A DNA stretch of 57,557 nt from Ureibacillus sinduriensis BLB-1 = JCM 15800 (GCF_000772955.1 NZ_JPVO01000038.1:1-57557); one strand, 5' to 3'. Shown: positions 1 to 8,042, counted from the first letter of the stretch. Translations and numbers: made by a program. Notes: a model not told the origin generated them from the letters alone.

Positions 1-201
1 TATATAGAGAAACTTCCAAACGTAGAATTTTGTTATAGAATTGCAGGAAGTGCTTGTTATATGTTTAAAATGCAGTTTGAAACTTTCGCTAATGCAGAAA
101 ATTTCATTGATGAAGTTAGTCCAATCGCACAAACTGTCACACATTTTATTTTTTCTCAGGTTCCAACAAATTTAAAATTTAATATAGACGAAGAATTTTA
201 G
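1..201 (+). CDS. Lrp/AsnC family regulator, C-terminal fragment
   Basis: The first 66 codons, open at the window edge, read as the end of an Lrp/AsnC-family transcription factor. The pattern PNVEFCYRIAGSACYMFKMQ followed by a helix and a final strand (THFIFSQVP) matches the ligand-binding RAM domain that closes these proteins. Such regulators bind amino acids or related effectors and form octamers or larger assemblies. The N-terminal HTH lies outside the window, so target and effector cannot be inferred. The stop is TAG at 199-201. Confidence 0.7.
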   Translation, partial: YIEKLPNVEFCYRIAGSACYMFKMQFETFANAENFIDEVSPIAQTVTHFIFSQVPTNLKFNIDEEF

Positions 202-660
202 TTACTCTTCACTTAGCTGATACGCAGCTGAAAAAACAATAGATAATACCAATTAACCAATAGATAATACCAATGAAAAATGAGCTCATATTCTTTTTTT
301 CAAGAATCGCGCCCGATTGTTGGATAACTCAAGTCGTGCTTCTTTAGTCTAAAAGCTATAGATATGGAACACAAAATTTTTATCCAATGATTACTCCTTA
401 TTATCGAGAAGGTGGGATTCGCTAGAATTTTACTTATATCAAAAACCTCTACTTATGTTATCAGGAATTTTTCATCATAACAGTTATAACAAAAAAATTA
501 AAAAAGAGTAATAATACAGACCACCTGTTTACTCTTTTGTCCTCAATTTGTCCGCAGAATTTTTTTTGTATTGAACTTATTTAACATAGCTAATTTGCAA
601 TGACCTTATAAAGCTTTATAAATCAAACTTATTTAACTTATTTTAACCCCATTTAATTAT
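202..660. other. Non-coding stretch with a short tandem repeat
   Basis: AT-rich sequence with no convincing gene. A 17-base unit, CAATAGATAATACCAAT, occurs twice at 237-253 and 258-274 (period 21). Nothing else is recognised before the tRNA fragment that follows. Confidence 0.5.
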
Positions 661-670
661 ATCGCTAAAC

Positions 671-711
671 TCGACAAGGTGGAGGTCGCAGGTTCGAACC
701 CTGTCGGGACC
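671..711 (+). tRNA. 3' fragment of a tRNA gene (possible att scar)
   Basis: The segment carries a variable loop, a complete T arm (stem GCAGG/CCTGT around loop TTCGAAC) and the 3' acceptor strand CGGGACC plus discriminator A. No 5' acceptor strand (GGTCCCG expected), D arm or proper anticodon loop precedes it; the upstream sequence is AT-rich and unrelated. It is therefore a partial tRNA and not a functional gene. Site-specific integrases usually recombine within the 3' end of tRNA genes and leave such copies at one end of an integrated element, so an attachment-site remnant is the likeliest reading. Amino-acid identity cannot be assigned. Confidence 0.6.
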
Positions 712-791
712 ATACTTTAAACAATGGCTTTCAACCCATATTTTCTAATGGTTTGAAGCTTTTTAATGTTTTTTTTGTAATGGTTTTCCTA

Positions 792-1172
792 TCAACTATT
801 CCTCAATTTGTTCTCCACTTTTACACTTTTATGCTCCAATCCCAATAATCTCCTCACCTCATTTTCAGTCCAATTTTTAAGGGAAATATTCAAATACCTT
901 AAGTCAAAAGTTCTTCTTTGTTCGACGACCGTGTAAATGGTAAAATCCCCGTTCGGTGTGACGGCTTGGATTTTTGCACTGATTTTCCCCAACTCTGCTT
1001 TAACGGCTTTCAAGTCACTATGCAATTCGAGCACTTTTAAATCAAACCATGTTTCAAAGGCTTTTTGCATTTTAAAATCCCCTATATGCATACGATCACG
1101 CTCAAGCGTTCGAATTGTCAAATCCACTATAATTTGTCTATGAGCTAAATCGGTAGCTAGTTTGCTGATCAT
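792..1172 (-). CDS. Hypothetical protein, second gene of a LexA-controlled operon
   Basis: A 126-residue soluble protein with no family I can name. Residues about 25-70 are predicted helical and charged (motif FDLKVLELHSDLKAVKAELG), followed by a strand-rich segment (GDFTIYTVVEQRRTFDLRYL) and a C-terminal helix with RRLLGLEH. Its ATG overlaps the stop of the upstream gene as ATGA (1169-1172), so the two are almost certainly translationally coupled and share the LexA-boxed promoter at 1425-1454. A role in the DNA-damage response is inferred only from that context. Confidence 0.65.
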   Translation of the reverse strand: MISKLATDLAHRQIIVDLTIRTLERDRMHIGDFKMQKAFETWFDLKVLELHSDLKAVKAELGKISAKIQAVTPNGDFTIYTVVEQRRTFDLRYLNISLKNWTENEVRRLLGLEHKSVKVENKLRNS

Positions 1173-1390
1173 ATTACTTCACGCTCTTTTCGGAAAACTG
1201 GTAATAATGCAAGGACACTTTGAATTTTAAATGTGCGGATGTTGCGTTTCAAAAAACAATAAGCACTGAATGACTCCGCTGTTACATTGATCACTTTGAT
1301 GCGCCTCTTTGTAACTTCCCCACTTTTTGCAATGTACATTAAATCGATTAATTGGTTACGTTGCATGACTTTCAAAAGTTGTTGTTTCAT
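1169..1390 (-). CDS. Small WYL-like domain protein, SOS-controlled
   Basis: A 73-residue protein. The pattern LMYIAKSGEVTKRRIKVINV followed by FSAYCFLKRNIRTFKIQSVL resembles the Sm-like fold of WYL domains and of short Bacillus proteins encoded next to Y-family polymerases: a (I/L)xY motif, an R-R-I strand, an aromatic-Y-C-x-x-R turn and RTF. WYL domains bind ligands or nucleic acid in regulators of the DNA-damage and phage response. The ATG at 1390 has GGAGGG six bases upstream; a longer in-frame start at 1426 lies inside the promoter -10 and is rejected. Preceded by a consensus promoter overlapping a LexA dyad, and coupled to the downstream gene. No polymerase gene is adjacent in the window. 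Confidence 0.7.
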   Translation of the reverse strand: MKQQLLKVMQRNQLIDLMYIAKSGEVTKRRIKVINVTAESFSAYCFLKRNIRTFKIQSVLALLPVFRKEREVI

Positions 1391-1424
1391 TATATACCCT
1401 CCAAACAAACGATTCCTTTTTCCC

Positions 1425-1454
1425 ATTATAGAACGTACGTTCCTAATTTGACAA
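1425..1454 (-). promoter_or_regulatory. SigA promoter with embedded LexA (SOS) box
   Basis: Read on the minus strand: -35 TTGTCA (1449-1454), 18-base spacer, -10 TATAAT (1425-1430). The spacer holds the perfect dyad GAACGTACGTTC (1431-1442), matching the core of the Bacillus LexA/DinR operator GAAC-N4-GTTC. LexA bound here would block RNA polymerase, so the downstream two-gene operon should be induced by DNA damage. Confidence 0.85.
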
Positions 1455-1523
1455 TATGTAAATATAGGAAGGAGGGCTACCCCTGTTTACTCTATTTATT
1501 CTTTCGTACGGTTTTAAATTGAA

Positions 1524-1556
1524 GAAGAGCACAATATTTAATGAATTGTGCCCTTC
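1524..1556. terminator. Hairpin downstream of the ProP-like gene
   Basis: Twelve-base arms (GAAGAGCACAAT / ATTGTGCCCTTC) with one mismatch and a 9-base loop, lying after the stop of the minus-strand transporter. No strong T tract follows on either strand, so the call is moderate. Confidence 0.4.
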
Positions 1557-1608
1557 AACCGAAAAATTTACGAAGATTTTGTGCACTATGACTTACTTTT
1601 CACTCCAT

Positions 1609-3099
1609 TCACTTGCCATCTTCCGAACGCTCTTCAATCCGTTCTTCAATTTCCTTTCTTTCTTCGTGCCACCATAATGCTTCTTCTGGTTCTTCCAATA
1701 TCTCTTTTATTTCGGCTTTCTCTTCAACTGCCGGAGGTGAACCTCTGAGAGCTTTCCCGGAAGTATCTTTTAGAAAAATGCTAACAACCACTATACCGAC
1801 AATGGATGCAAAAATCATATAATAGGCTGGCATCATTTCATTGGCCGTTTTGCTAATTAACCAAGATGCAAGCAGAGGTGTTGTACCGCCGAACAAGGAT
1901 GCCGATATATTAAATGTTATTGCAAGTGCCCCGTTTCGGACACTGGTGAAAAACAGGGACGGCAATAGTGCTGGCATTGTCCCTTGAAAGGAAGCGGAAA
2001 ATATTCCGAGAATCATTAATCCTAAAAATACCAGCATTGTATTTCCGCTACCAATCAAGTTAAACGCGGGTATACTTAATAAAATCAACCCAATCAGCCC
2101 GCCTTGTATGATCTTCTTTGCTCCAATTCGATCACTAAAATATCCCATTAGGAGAACAATTGGAATCATGATCACCATTACAATCACAATTAGCAGAAGA
2201 CCTTCTGTTTCCCCGTATCCCAACACTGCGGTCAAGTGGGACGGCATATACGATAGCACGGTATAATTTACAACAATATAAAAGAAAACAACAAACATTC
2301 CAATAAGAATTGCTCTCCAATGGTATCTTAAAATGTCTTTTACGGATACATCGTCGGCATCATCTGATTGATTTTCCTTCATTGCTTCAAATGCTGGGGT
2401 TTCTTCCAAATTATTTCGTAGATAGAAACCAATTAAACCAATCGGGGCTGATAAGAAAAACGGAATACGCCAACCCCATTCCAACATCGTGTCCTCCCCT
2501 AAAATGTAGGTGAGAATTGTAACAAGACCTGCTCCTGCTATATAGCCGACCAAAGTTCCAACCTCAAGGCCACTCGACATAAAGCCTCTTCTTTTATCTG
2601 GTGTGGATTCGGCTATAAACGTCATAGCCCCCGAATATTCTCCCCCCGATGAAAATCCTTGAACTAACCGTGCAATAAGTAACAGGACTGTGGCAGTATA
2701 GCCGATTGATGCATGACTCGGGATTAGTCCGATGCTTAACGTGGCCACAGCCATCATGATCAAGGTTATGGCCAGGACTTTTTTCCGGCCTAATCGGTCC
2801 CCAAGCATACCGAAGAAAATTCCACCGATAGGACGCGCTATAAAGGCAACTGCAAATGTTCCAAAAGAAAACACAAGTTGCATAGGCCCACTTACTTCAG
2901 GAAAGAATACTTGTCCAATCGTGGCTGCGAGATAAGAGTATATACCAAAATCAAACCATTCCATACCGTTTCCAACAGAAGTTGCGATAACAGCTTTACG
3001 TGCGGAATCCGTGTCAACAACGGTAATCTCTTCTTTCTTCAACTTTGGTTTCGATTTTCTTTTCAATTTTGGGCTATGATGACGATCGTTGGAAGCCAA
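1609..3099 (-). CDS. MFS transporter, ProP-like (metabolite:H+ symporter family)
   Basis: A 496-residue, 12-helix secondary transporter. The first membrane segment carries ATSVGNGMEWFDFGIY, the hallmark of the MHS family that includes E. coli ProP (proline/glycine betaine:H+ symport). The MFS signature GMLGDRLGRKK is at residues 97-107 and a second cytoplasmic repeat (GYFSDRIGAKK) follows helix 8. The charged C-terminal tail, rich in Glu, recalls the osmosensing tail of ProP. The start is TTG at 3099, behind AAGGAGGA with an 8-base gap; no ATG fits as well. Substrate is inferred: proline/betaine is likely, but related MHS proteins carry citrate, ketoglutarate or shikimate. Transcribed alone. 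Confidence 0.85.
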   Translation of the reverse strand: MASNDRHHSPKLKRKSKPKLKKEEITVVDTDSARKAVIATSVGNGMEWFDFGIYSYLAATIGQVFFPEVSGPMQLVFSFGTFAVAFIARPIGGIFFGMLGDRLGRKKVLAITLIMMAVATLSIGLIPSHASIGYTATVLLLIARLVQGFSSGGEYSGAMTFIAESTPDKRRGFMSSGLEVGTLVGYIAGAGLVTILTYILGEDTMLEWGWRIPFFLSAPIGLIGFYLRNNLEETPAFEAMKENQSDDADDVSVKDILRYHWRAILIGMFVVFFYIVVNYTVLSYMPSHLTAVLGYGETEGLLLIVIVMVIMIPIVLLMGYFSDRIGAKKIIQGGLIGLILLSIPAFNLIGSGNTMLVFLGLMILGIFSASFQGTMPALLPSLFFTSVRNGALAITFNISASLFGGTTPLLASWLISKTANEMMPAYYMIFASIVGIVVVSIFLKDTSGKALRGSPPAVEEKAEIKEILEEPEEALWWHEERKEIEERIEERSEDGK

Positions 3100-3193
3100 T
3101 CGAAACTCCTCCTTGTTGATTAATTGATACTAGTCTTAAATTATCCAAAAAGGAATTTAATTATTTATCTCTTTTGTATTTAATTGCCCATCG

Positions 3194-3223
3194 AAAAAGC
3201 ACTTTCCATAAGATGGAAAGTGC
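3194..3223 (-). terminator. Rho-independent terminator
   Basis: Perfect 11-base arms GCACTTTCCAT / ATGGAAAGTGC with a 3-base loop, followed on the minus strand by a run of T. It ends the transcript of the 91-codon reading frame that stops at 3323. Confidence 0.8.
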
Positions 3224-3322
3224 CTGAATCTCGAATAAGTATGTTAAGCATGATTACTGTCATTGTTAAAAATCCTTATCTTTGAATCATTTAAATATTT
3301 AACCTCATTTCAATGTTTCCTA

Positions 3323-3592
3323 TTAACCAATTGTTTTCTTGATTATGGAGATTAGTTGCTCTTTATTGATAAATCCTTGCCGATACTGAAAAAAGGCGTC
3401 ACTGAATTGATTTATTTCAATCCAATGCACATCAGAACCGCCCAATGATTTGACAATTAATTTTTCCGTACGAATAATGAGTTCTTCCAAAAATTGATTC
3501 CCTTTCACACTACTCACTATTTGAAGCGCATCGTTCATTGTCCGCTCTCTCTTAATTAGTAAATTATAAAGATCTAGTAAATCATCTATCAT
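3323..3592 (-). CDS. Small hypothetical soluble protein
   Basis: An 89-residue, all-helical protein beginning MIDDLLDLYNLLIKRERTMN; no family recognised. The ATG at 3592 is chosen because GAAGG lies about six bases upstream; an ATG two codons earlier (3598) would sit directly against that SD. The C-terminus (GFINKEQLISIIKKTIG) resembles a regulatory helix pair. It has its own downstream terminator, so it is a single-gene unit. Confidence 0.6.
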   Translation of the reverse strand: MIDDLLDLYNLLIKRERTMNDALQIVSSVKGNQFLEELIIRTEKLIVKSLGGSDVHWIEINQFSDAFFQYRQGFINKEQLISIIKKTIG

Positions 3593-3787
3593 ATGCATCC
3601 TTCTCTCCCACTGACTTCTTGGCTGATAACTAAAATTGTTTTGGTTATGTATTTTCCCCTCTTCCTATAAAAGGAAACGTAAAATCTCAGAAAACAGATT
3701 ATTTTTTTAATAGATTCCTCACTTTGGTGATATATGTAAGATTTACTAGCTAAAAAAGTGAGAAAAATTTCTATGCACACTTTTTTA

Positions 3788-3809
3788 CGAACGTCCATTC
3801 GTGTATAAT
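3788..3809 (+). promoter_or_regulatory. LexA-like box and -10 of the dinB-family gene
   Basis: CGAAC-GTCC-ATTCG (3788-3801) differs at one base from the Bacillus LexA consensus CGAAC-N4-GTTCG and directly abuts a TATAAT -10 at 3804-3809. The -35 is poor (T-rich). The downstream gene belongs to a family founded on a DNA-damage-inducible gene, which supports SOS control. Confidence 0.6.
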
Positions 3810-3839
3810 TGAGATATAAAGGAAGTAAAGGAGGATATT

Positions 3840-4310
3840 ATGAACTCGATCGACCTGATTATTTTGAATTTTACAGAAATTAGAAGAAGAAGCATCAAGG
3901 TGTGGACATCCATTCCAACAGAAATGCTTAACTGGAAACCTGATGATGAAGCAATGACGTGCTTTGAAATGATAAGACATGTCCTAGAAAGCGAACATTA
4001 TTATCATTTAGCAATTGAAAATCGAGGAAGTTTACCTAGTTTCGATTCCCCTTTTGAAAAACAACCCTATACTTCTGTAGAGGCTGAGCTAGAATTTGCC
4101 GAACCTTATAGAAAGCAATTTTTGGAGACGATTAAATCCTTTTCGCAACAAGACTTGAAAGAGATCAAAATCGACCGTTCCGATTCAGGGTACATACGGG
4201 ATTTAGGGGATATGTTATTGCGAATTGCCTATCACGAATCTGTTCATACTGGTCAGCTACTGGATTATTTAAGAACTGCTGGTGTCCCTAGAATTCGAAT
4301 TTGGGATTAG
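3840..4310 (+). CDS. DinB/YfiT-family metal-binding protein
   Basis: A 156-residue four-helix-bundle protein of the DinB family (not the polymerase of the same name). The expected three-histidine metal site is visible: H47 in MIRHVLESEHYY, and H132 and H136 in AYHESVHTGQLLDYLR. Members include thiol transferases for bacillithiol or mycothiol and many proteins of unknown activity; the B. subtilis founder was identified as damage-inducible. The ATG at 3840 follows AAAGGAGG with a 5-base gap. A LexA-like site overlaps the promoter. Transcribed alone; substrate unknown. Confidence 0.85.
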   Translation: MNSIDLIILNFTEIRRRSIKVWTSIPTEMLNWKPDDEAMTCFEMIRHVLESEHYYHLAIENRGSLPSFDSPFEKQPYTSVEAELEFAEPYRKQFLETIKSFSQQDLKEIKIDRSDSGYIRDLGDMLLRIAYHESVHTGQLLDYLRTAGVPRIRIWD

Positions 4311-4345
4311 GTCAGGCTGTTCTAAGTTTGCAAACTCAAATGAAA

Positions 4346-4375
4346 TGAAGACCAGGAAATGCATCCTGGTCTTCA
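4346..4375. terminator. Bidirectional-type hairpin between convergent genes
   Basis: Perfect 12-base arms TGAAGACCAGGA / TCCTGGTCTTCA around a 6-base loop, between the dinB-family gene and the convergent YjcZ-type gene. T tracts are short on both sides. Confidence 0.6.
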
Positions 4376-4386
4376 CTTAAGAAACA

Positions 4387-4500
4387 TTAGTTACTCATAA
4401 ACGATGCACCAACAATAATCAGTAAAATAAACAGTACAACGATCAATACAAATTGACTGCCGTTACCGTTGTAACTGCCTCCTTCGTAGTTGTAAGACAT
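4387..4500 (-). CDS. YjcZ-family sporulation-associated peptide
   Basis: A 37-residue peptide. The N-terminus is hydrophilic and rich in Gly, Asn and Tyr (MSYNYEGGSYNGNGS), then one hydrophobic helix follows (FVLIVVLFILLIIVGASF). This two-part design and the IVVLFILLIIVGASF core are typical of YjcZ/SscA-like small proteins of spore-forming Bacillales, several of which are made in the mother cell or forespore and some of which affect spore assembly. SD GGGAGGTGA lies upstream of the ATG. Membrane insertion is predicted from the helix; precise role unknown. Confidence 0.85.
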   Translation of the reverse strand: MSYNYEGGSYNGNGSQFVLIVVLFILLIIVGASFMSN

Positions 4501-4624
4501 TATCTCACCTCCCTTATTCTCGATATTTCATTTTATGAATACTTCTTCTTTTCGAATGTGCTTTCGTGGAATTTCAGTATAATTTCATAGAAAAAATAAT
4601 TGAAAATAAACTTTAAATCAAAAA

Positions 4625-4650
4625 GCAGGGGGATAAACTAGTCCCCCTGC
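4625..4650 (-). terminator. Rho-independent terminator of the nitroreductase gene
   Basis: Perfect 9-base GC-rich arms (GCAGGGGGA / TCCCCCTGC), 8-base loop, followed by a T run on the minus strand. Confidence 0.85.
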
Positions 4651-4814
4651 CAACGATTTTTCGTATTTTCAATGACGATGGACAGATACCCTTAAGAGCA
4701 TCTATCCATCAATTTTTCGGTTAAAGTAGAGTAAGTATCTCCTATGTTCATCTAAAGAATTGAAACAAGAACTATTCTCGAGTAGGAGATCCTATAACTT
4801 TGTCATTATTGCAA

Positions 4815-5441
4815 TTATATATATTTTACGATGTCTTCCACCGCTAGACGTGATGACCCATATGCTGGAGCAGCAGCTTCACCAATCGCAATTAATAAAA
4901 TAGGAATTTCATTCTTTGGCAAATTGAATTTTTCCGCAAATTTCACTTTATCAAATCCGCCCATCGGTACTGTGTCATATCCCATTTCTTTTGCTAATAA
5001 CATGATCTGCATTGAAATCAATCCGGCATCGAAATGAACGAGGCTAGTTAAGATCTCTTTAGATAAGTTTCCATATAAGGAAAGAGAATTATTTATCATT
5101 AAATCAGCAATTTCCCTGCTCATATACCCTTTAGCAAAATTCGCATCATAAATTTCTTCCGCTTTTTTATACATCTCAAGGTCGCCAAGTACAGCAATGA
5201 TTGCCGAAGATGTTTCAACTTGTTCTTGATCGTTGGCAATCTGACGCAGTTCTTTTTTAACTTCCTGATTTTCTATGACGATAAAGCGCCATGGTTGCAT
5301 ATTACTTGACGAAGGTGCTGTAATGGCATTTTGTAGTAATGTTTGCAGCTTTTCACGAGGTATTACAACACCCTCTTTATATTTTCGTACCGACTTTCTC
5401 TCATGCATTAATTGTTGAATAGTTGTAACTGTTTTTGTCAT
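4815..5441 (-). CDS. Nitroreductase family NAD(P)H:FMN oxidoreductase
   Basis: A 208-residue member of the nitroreductase superfamily: RKSVRKYKEG near the N-terminus (FMN phosphate contacts), ITAPSSSNMQPWRFIVI (the S-x-x-N-x-Q-P-W motif at the FMN/dimer interface), and PMGGFDKVKFAEKFNLPKNE near the C-terminus. Such enzymes reduce nitroaromatics and quinones with two electrons, typically as homodimers; B. subtilis YdgI and YodC are of similar size and are the nearest relatives I recall. The ATG at 5441 has AAAGAGG eight bases upstream and is preferred to one six codons earlier. A perfect palindrome upstream (5524-5537) suggests control by a redox- or quinone-responsive repressor. Confidence 0.85.
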   Translation of the reverse strand: MTKTVTTIQQLMHERKSVRKYKEGVVIPREKLQTLLQNAITAPSSSNMQPWRFIVIENQEVKKELRQIANDQEQVETSSAIIAVLGDLEMYKKAEEIYDANFAKGYMSREIADLMINNSLSLYGNLSKEILTSLVHFDAGLISMQIMLLAKEMGYDTVPMGGFDKVKFAEKFNLPKNEIPILLIAIGEAAAPAYGSSRLAVEDIVKYI

Positions 5442-5523
5442 GTTGGAAACCTCTTTCATTAAGATTATTTACATTGTTCTTTTAGTTTTACCTATACATT
5501 GTTCAATTCATTGACCCATCAAT

Positions 5524-5537
5524 TATTGACTAGTCAA
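5524..5537. promoter_or_regulatory. Palindromic operator candidate, nitroreductase promoter region
   Basis: ATTGACTAGTCAAT is a perfect 14-base palindrome about 80 bases upstream of the nitroreductase start, set in AT-rich DNA. The size suits a MarR, HxlR or TetR-type dimer. The regulator is not identified. Confidence 0.45.
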
Positions 5538-5696
5538 TTATAGTAGAAATAAACAAGAAATCAAAGAAATTGGCTTAGACACGGAATTTTTTTTGGAACT
5601 CCCGCCTTCCCCTTAAAAAAGACATAATATCTAGACGTTCTTCGTCAAAAATCGTATAGTTATATCTTGATAAGTGTCAAAAAAGGAGATTCATTA

Positions 5697-7442
5697 ATGA
5701 ATATAGTTTTAACTACATTGAACGCCAAGTACATTCATACCAACCTGGCGTTGCGTTATTTAAAAGGTGCCGCACAACCGGAATTCAATCCGAGGATTAT
5801 TGAATATACAATTAAAGACCCTGCATTTAATATCGTTTCCGACTTGTATCAGCATAAGCCTGATGTCGTTGGGTTCAGTTGTTATATTTGGAATATTGAA
5901 GAGACAATCGGGGTTATCCGAATGCTTAGAACCGTCTCGCCGAATACGAAAATTATCTTGGGTGGACCCGAAGTCTCCTATGACGTGCATGATTGGCTAC
6001 GTCGTATTCCGGAAATCGACTATATCGTGATGGGGGAAGGCGAACTATCCTTCAAAAATTTATTAGAATATTTGAATGGCGACATTCCATTAGACGATGT
6101 TCCGGGGATATGTTACTTACAAGATGGCAAAATGAAGATTCATGCCCAACCGAAGAAAATCGATTTGCGCGAGCTTCCTAGCCCTTACCGTTTTGAAGAA
6201 GATCGTGCTTCTTTAGGTAAGCGAATCCAATATATCGAAACAAGTCGTGGCTGCCCTTTCTCGTGTCAATTTTGCCTTTCTTCCATAGAGGTGGGTGTTC
6301 GTTACTTTAATCGGGAACAAATCAAAGAAGAAATCCGTTATTTAATGGACAATGGTGCCAAAACAATCAAGTTTGTCGATCGTACGTTCAATATTAGCCG
6401 CAGTTACGCAATGGAAATGTTCCAATTCCTGATCGATGAACATAAACCAGGGGTTGTCTTCCAATTTGAAATTACGGCTGACATTATGAGGCCTGAAGTT
6501 ATACAGTTCTTGAACGACAATGCTCCACGCGGGTTATTCCGCTTTGAAATTGGGGTACAATCGACAAACGACTTAACAAATGAACTGGTGAAGCGTCGTC
6601 AAAATTTTGAAAAGCTCAAACGCACTGTTACCATGGTTAAAGAAGGTGGGAAAATCGATCAGCATTTAGATTTGATAGCAGGTCTTCCCGAAGAAGATTA
6701 TGCAAGTTTCCGCCAAACGTTCAATGATGTGTTCGCCATGCGTCCGGAAGAACTGCAACTTGGCTTCTTAAAGCTACTGCGCGGAACAGGACTTCGCGTT
6801 CAAGCCAAACAGTATGGTTACACGTATGTGGATCTTGCACCTTACGAGATTTTTTCAAATAACGTTCTTACATTCGATGAAATCATTCGTATCAAACACG
6901 CAGAAGATGTCCTTGAAAAATACTGGAATGACCACCGGATGGATTACACAATCGAATATCTAGTTACAGAAGTATTCGATACGCCATTTGATTTCTTCCA
7001 AAACTTCGGTACGTACTGGGAACAAAAGGGATGGTCCCGCATTGGTCATCAGCTAGAGGATTTATTTAAACGGCTTGAAGAGTTTTTGGCTACCCAACCC
7101 AATGTAAACATGGAAATTGTTCGAAGCTTAATGCAACTGGATTATCTATCAAAGCAACAATTCCAGCCTCGTAAACTTTGGTGGGAAGAACGGGTTTCCA
7201 AGGATGTCCAAAAACAAATTTATGCGTCGCTAAAAGAATCACCAACAATCGCAGGTGAAGAGTTTGCCGAATTTGATTTGACGGAAAAAGATTTTTATAA
7301 GCATTCGCTCATCATTCCTTTTTCCATTGATTATCGCTCGTTGCAAGGTGGCCAGGTTGTTGCCCAAGATGGCTATCTGCTCACATATTTCCGCTTAGGA
7401 CAAGCACCTTATTTTGCTACTCTAGAAAAAACGCTTAAATGA
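5697..7442 (+). CDS. B12-binding domain radical SAM protein (DUF4080)
   Basis: A 581-residue protein. Residues 1-130 form a cobalamin-binding-type Rossmann domain (NIVLTTLNAKYIHTNLALRY, then ILGGPEVSYD and IVMGEGE), although the classical DxHxxG signature is absent. The radical SAM domain follows, with its [4Fe-4S] cysteines at C186, C190 and C193 in GCPFSCQFC. The C-terminal 180 residues match the DUF4080 extension. Members are common in Bacilli but their reaction is not established; methylation or another radical reaction is inferred. The ATG at 5697 is used because AAAGGAG sits at correct spacing; an in-frame ATG 10 codons earlier lacks one. Followed by a strong terminator. Confidence 0.85.
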   Translation: MNIVLTTLNAKYIHTNLALRYLKGAAQPEFNPRIIEYTIKDPAFNIVSDLYQHKPDVVGFSCYIWNIEETIGVIRMLRTVSPNTKIILGGPEVSYDVHDWLRRIPEIDYIVMGEGELSFKNLLEYLNGDIPLDDVPGICYLQDGKMKIHAQPKKIDLRELPSPYRFEEDRASLGKRIQYIETSRGCPFSCQFCLSSIEVGVRYFNREQIKEEIRYLMDNGAKTIKFVDRTFNISRSYAMEMFQFLIDEHKPGVVFQFEITADIMRPEVIQFLNDNAPRGLFRFEIGVQSTNDLTNELVKRRQNFEKLKRTVTMVKEGGKIDQHLDLIAGLPEEDYASFRQTFNDVFAMRPEELQLGFLKLLRGTGLRVQAKQYGYTYVDLAPYEIFSNNVLTFDEIIRIKHAEDVLEKYWNDHRMDYTIEYLVTEVFDTPFDFFQNFGTYWEQKGWSRIGHQLEDLFKRLEEFLATQPNVNMEIVRSLMQLDYLSKQQFQPRKLWWEERVSKDVQKQIYASLKESPTIAGEEFAEFDLTEKDFYKHSLIIPFSIDYRSLQGGQVVAQDGYLLTYFRLGQAPYFATLEKTLK

Positions 7443-7447
7443 AAAAG

Positions 7448-7483
7448 TGGGGCCTTTCTACTTAATAGAAGGGCTCCATTTTT
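7448..7483 (+). terminator. Rho-independent terminator of the radical SAM gene
   Basis: Arms TGGGGCCTTTCT / AGAAGGGCTCCA with minor mismatches, 7-base loop, then TTTTT. Confidence 0.85.
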
Positions 7484-7563
7484 CTTTTCTTTCGCTCAGT
7501 ATATCTTGGATACTTTCAATGTGAGAAGCAGCCCAAGCTTTCTCACGGAAATGGAGGAAGAGA

Positions 7564-7884
7564 CTAAAGGTGATGCCCCCGATGTAAATCACGATAAAAA
7601 TCAACCAATACCTGCTCCCCCTGTGCAAATAGTAGCTTTTGCAAGTTATTGGAGAAAATTAAAAATAGAAATGGCATCGATGACACATCCACAGGTATCA
7701 TGCCCGAACCATTTTTTTCCTTGATCAAACGATAAAAAATCAACTTTAATAACTCACTCTCAATAGATTGATAAAAATCTCGAACTTCCTTCATTTCTTT
7801 CAAATATTTGGAAATTGCTATGTTAGTAGAATTGTTTTTCAAATGACAATAAATCTTGTGTGCGTCGCCTCTGAACAAGTTCAC
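7564..7884 (-). CDS. Hypothetical protein with GTG start
   Basis: A 106-residue protein of no family I recognise. The frame is open further upstream, but the only well-placed SD (AAAGGGGG) precedes the GTG at 7884 by seven bases. The sequence begins MNLFRGDAHKIYCHLKNN, continues with a charged helix (ISKYLKEMKEVRDFYQSIES), then a more hydrophobic stretch (MPFLFLIFSNNLQKLLF), and ends DLHRGHHL. It lies just beyond the terminator of the aldehyde dehydrogenase gene and has no visible promoter of its own, so expression is uncertain. Confidence 0.5.
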   Translation of the reverse strand: MNLFRGDAHKIYCHLKNNSTNIAISKYLKEMKEVRDFYQSIESELLKLIFYRLIKEKNGSGMIPVDVSSMPFLFLIFSNNLQKLLFAQGEQVLVDFYRDLHRGHHL

Positions 7885-7981
7885 TGTAAAACCCCCTTTC
7901 GAAATGCGGTTCAACCCCTCTACACTCTCTATACTGTGAGCCATTAAACAAAATATACGAAGTCGGTTGAATGCAATGAAC

Positions 7982-8011
7982 AAAAAACTTCTGCAACTGT
8001 TTGCAGAAGTT
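7982..8011 (-). terminator. Rho-independent terminator of the aldehyde dehydrogenase gene
   Basis: Perfect 11-base arms AACTTCTGCAA / TTGCAGAAGTT with a 4-base loop, followed on the minus strand by a T run. Confidence 0.9.
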
Positions 8012-8042
8012 TACCAATTGATAATACCAAGTTATAAGAAAC

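Noticed and set aside
660..711. A complete tRNA gene
   Set aside because: Only the T arm and 3' acceptor strand are present; the D arm, anticodon loop and 5' acceptor strand are missing.
7506..7724. 72-codon plus-strand open frame
   Set aside because: The opposite strand has a gene with a proper SD and GTG start; this frame has none.
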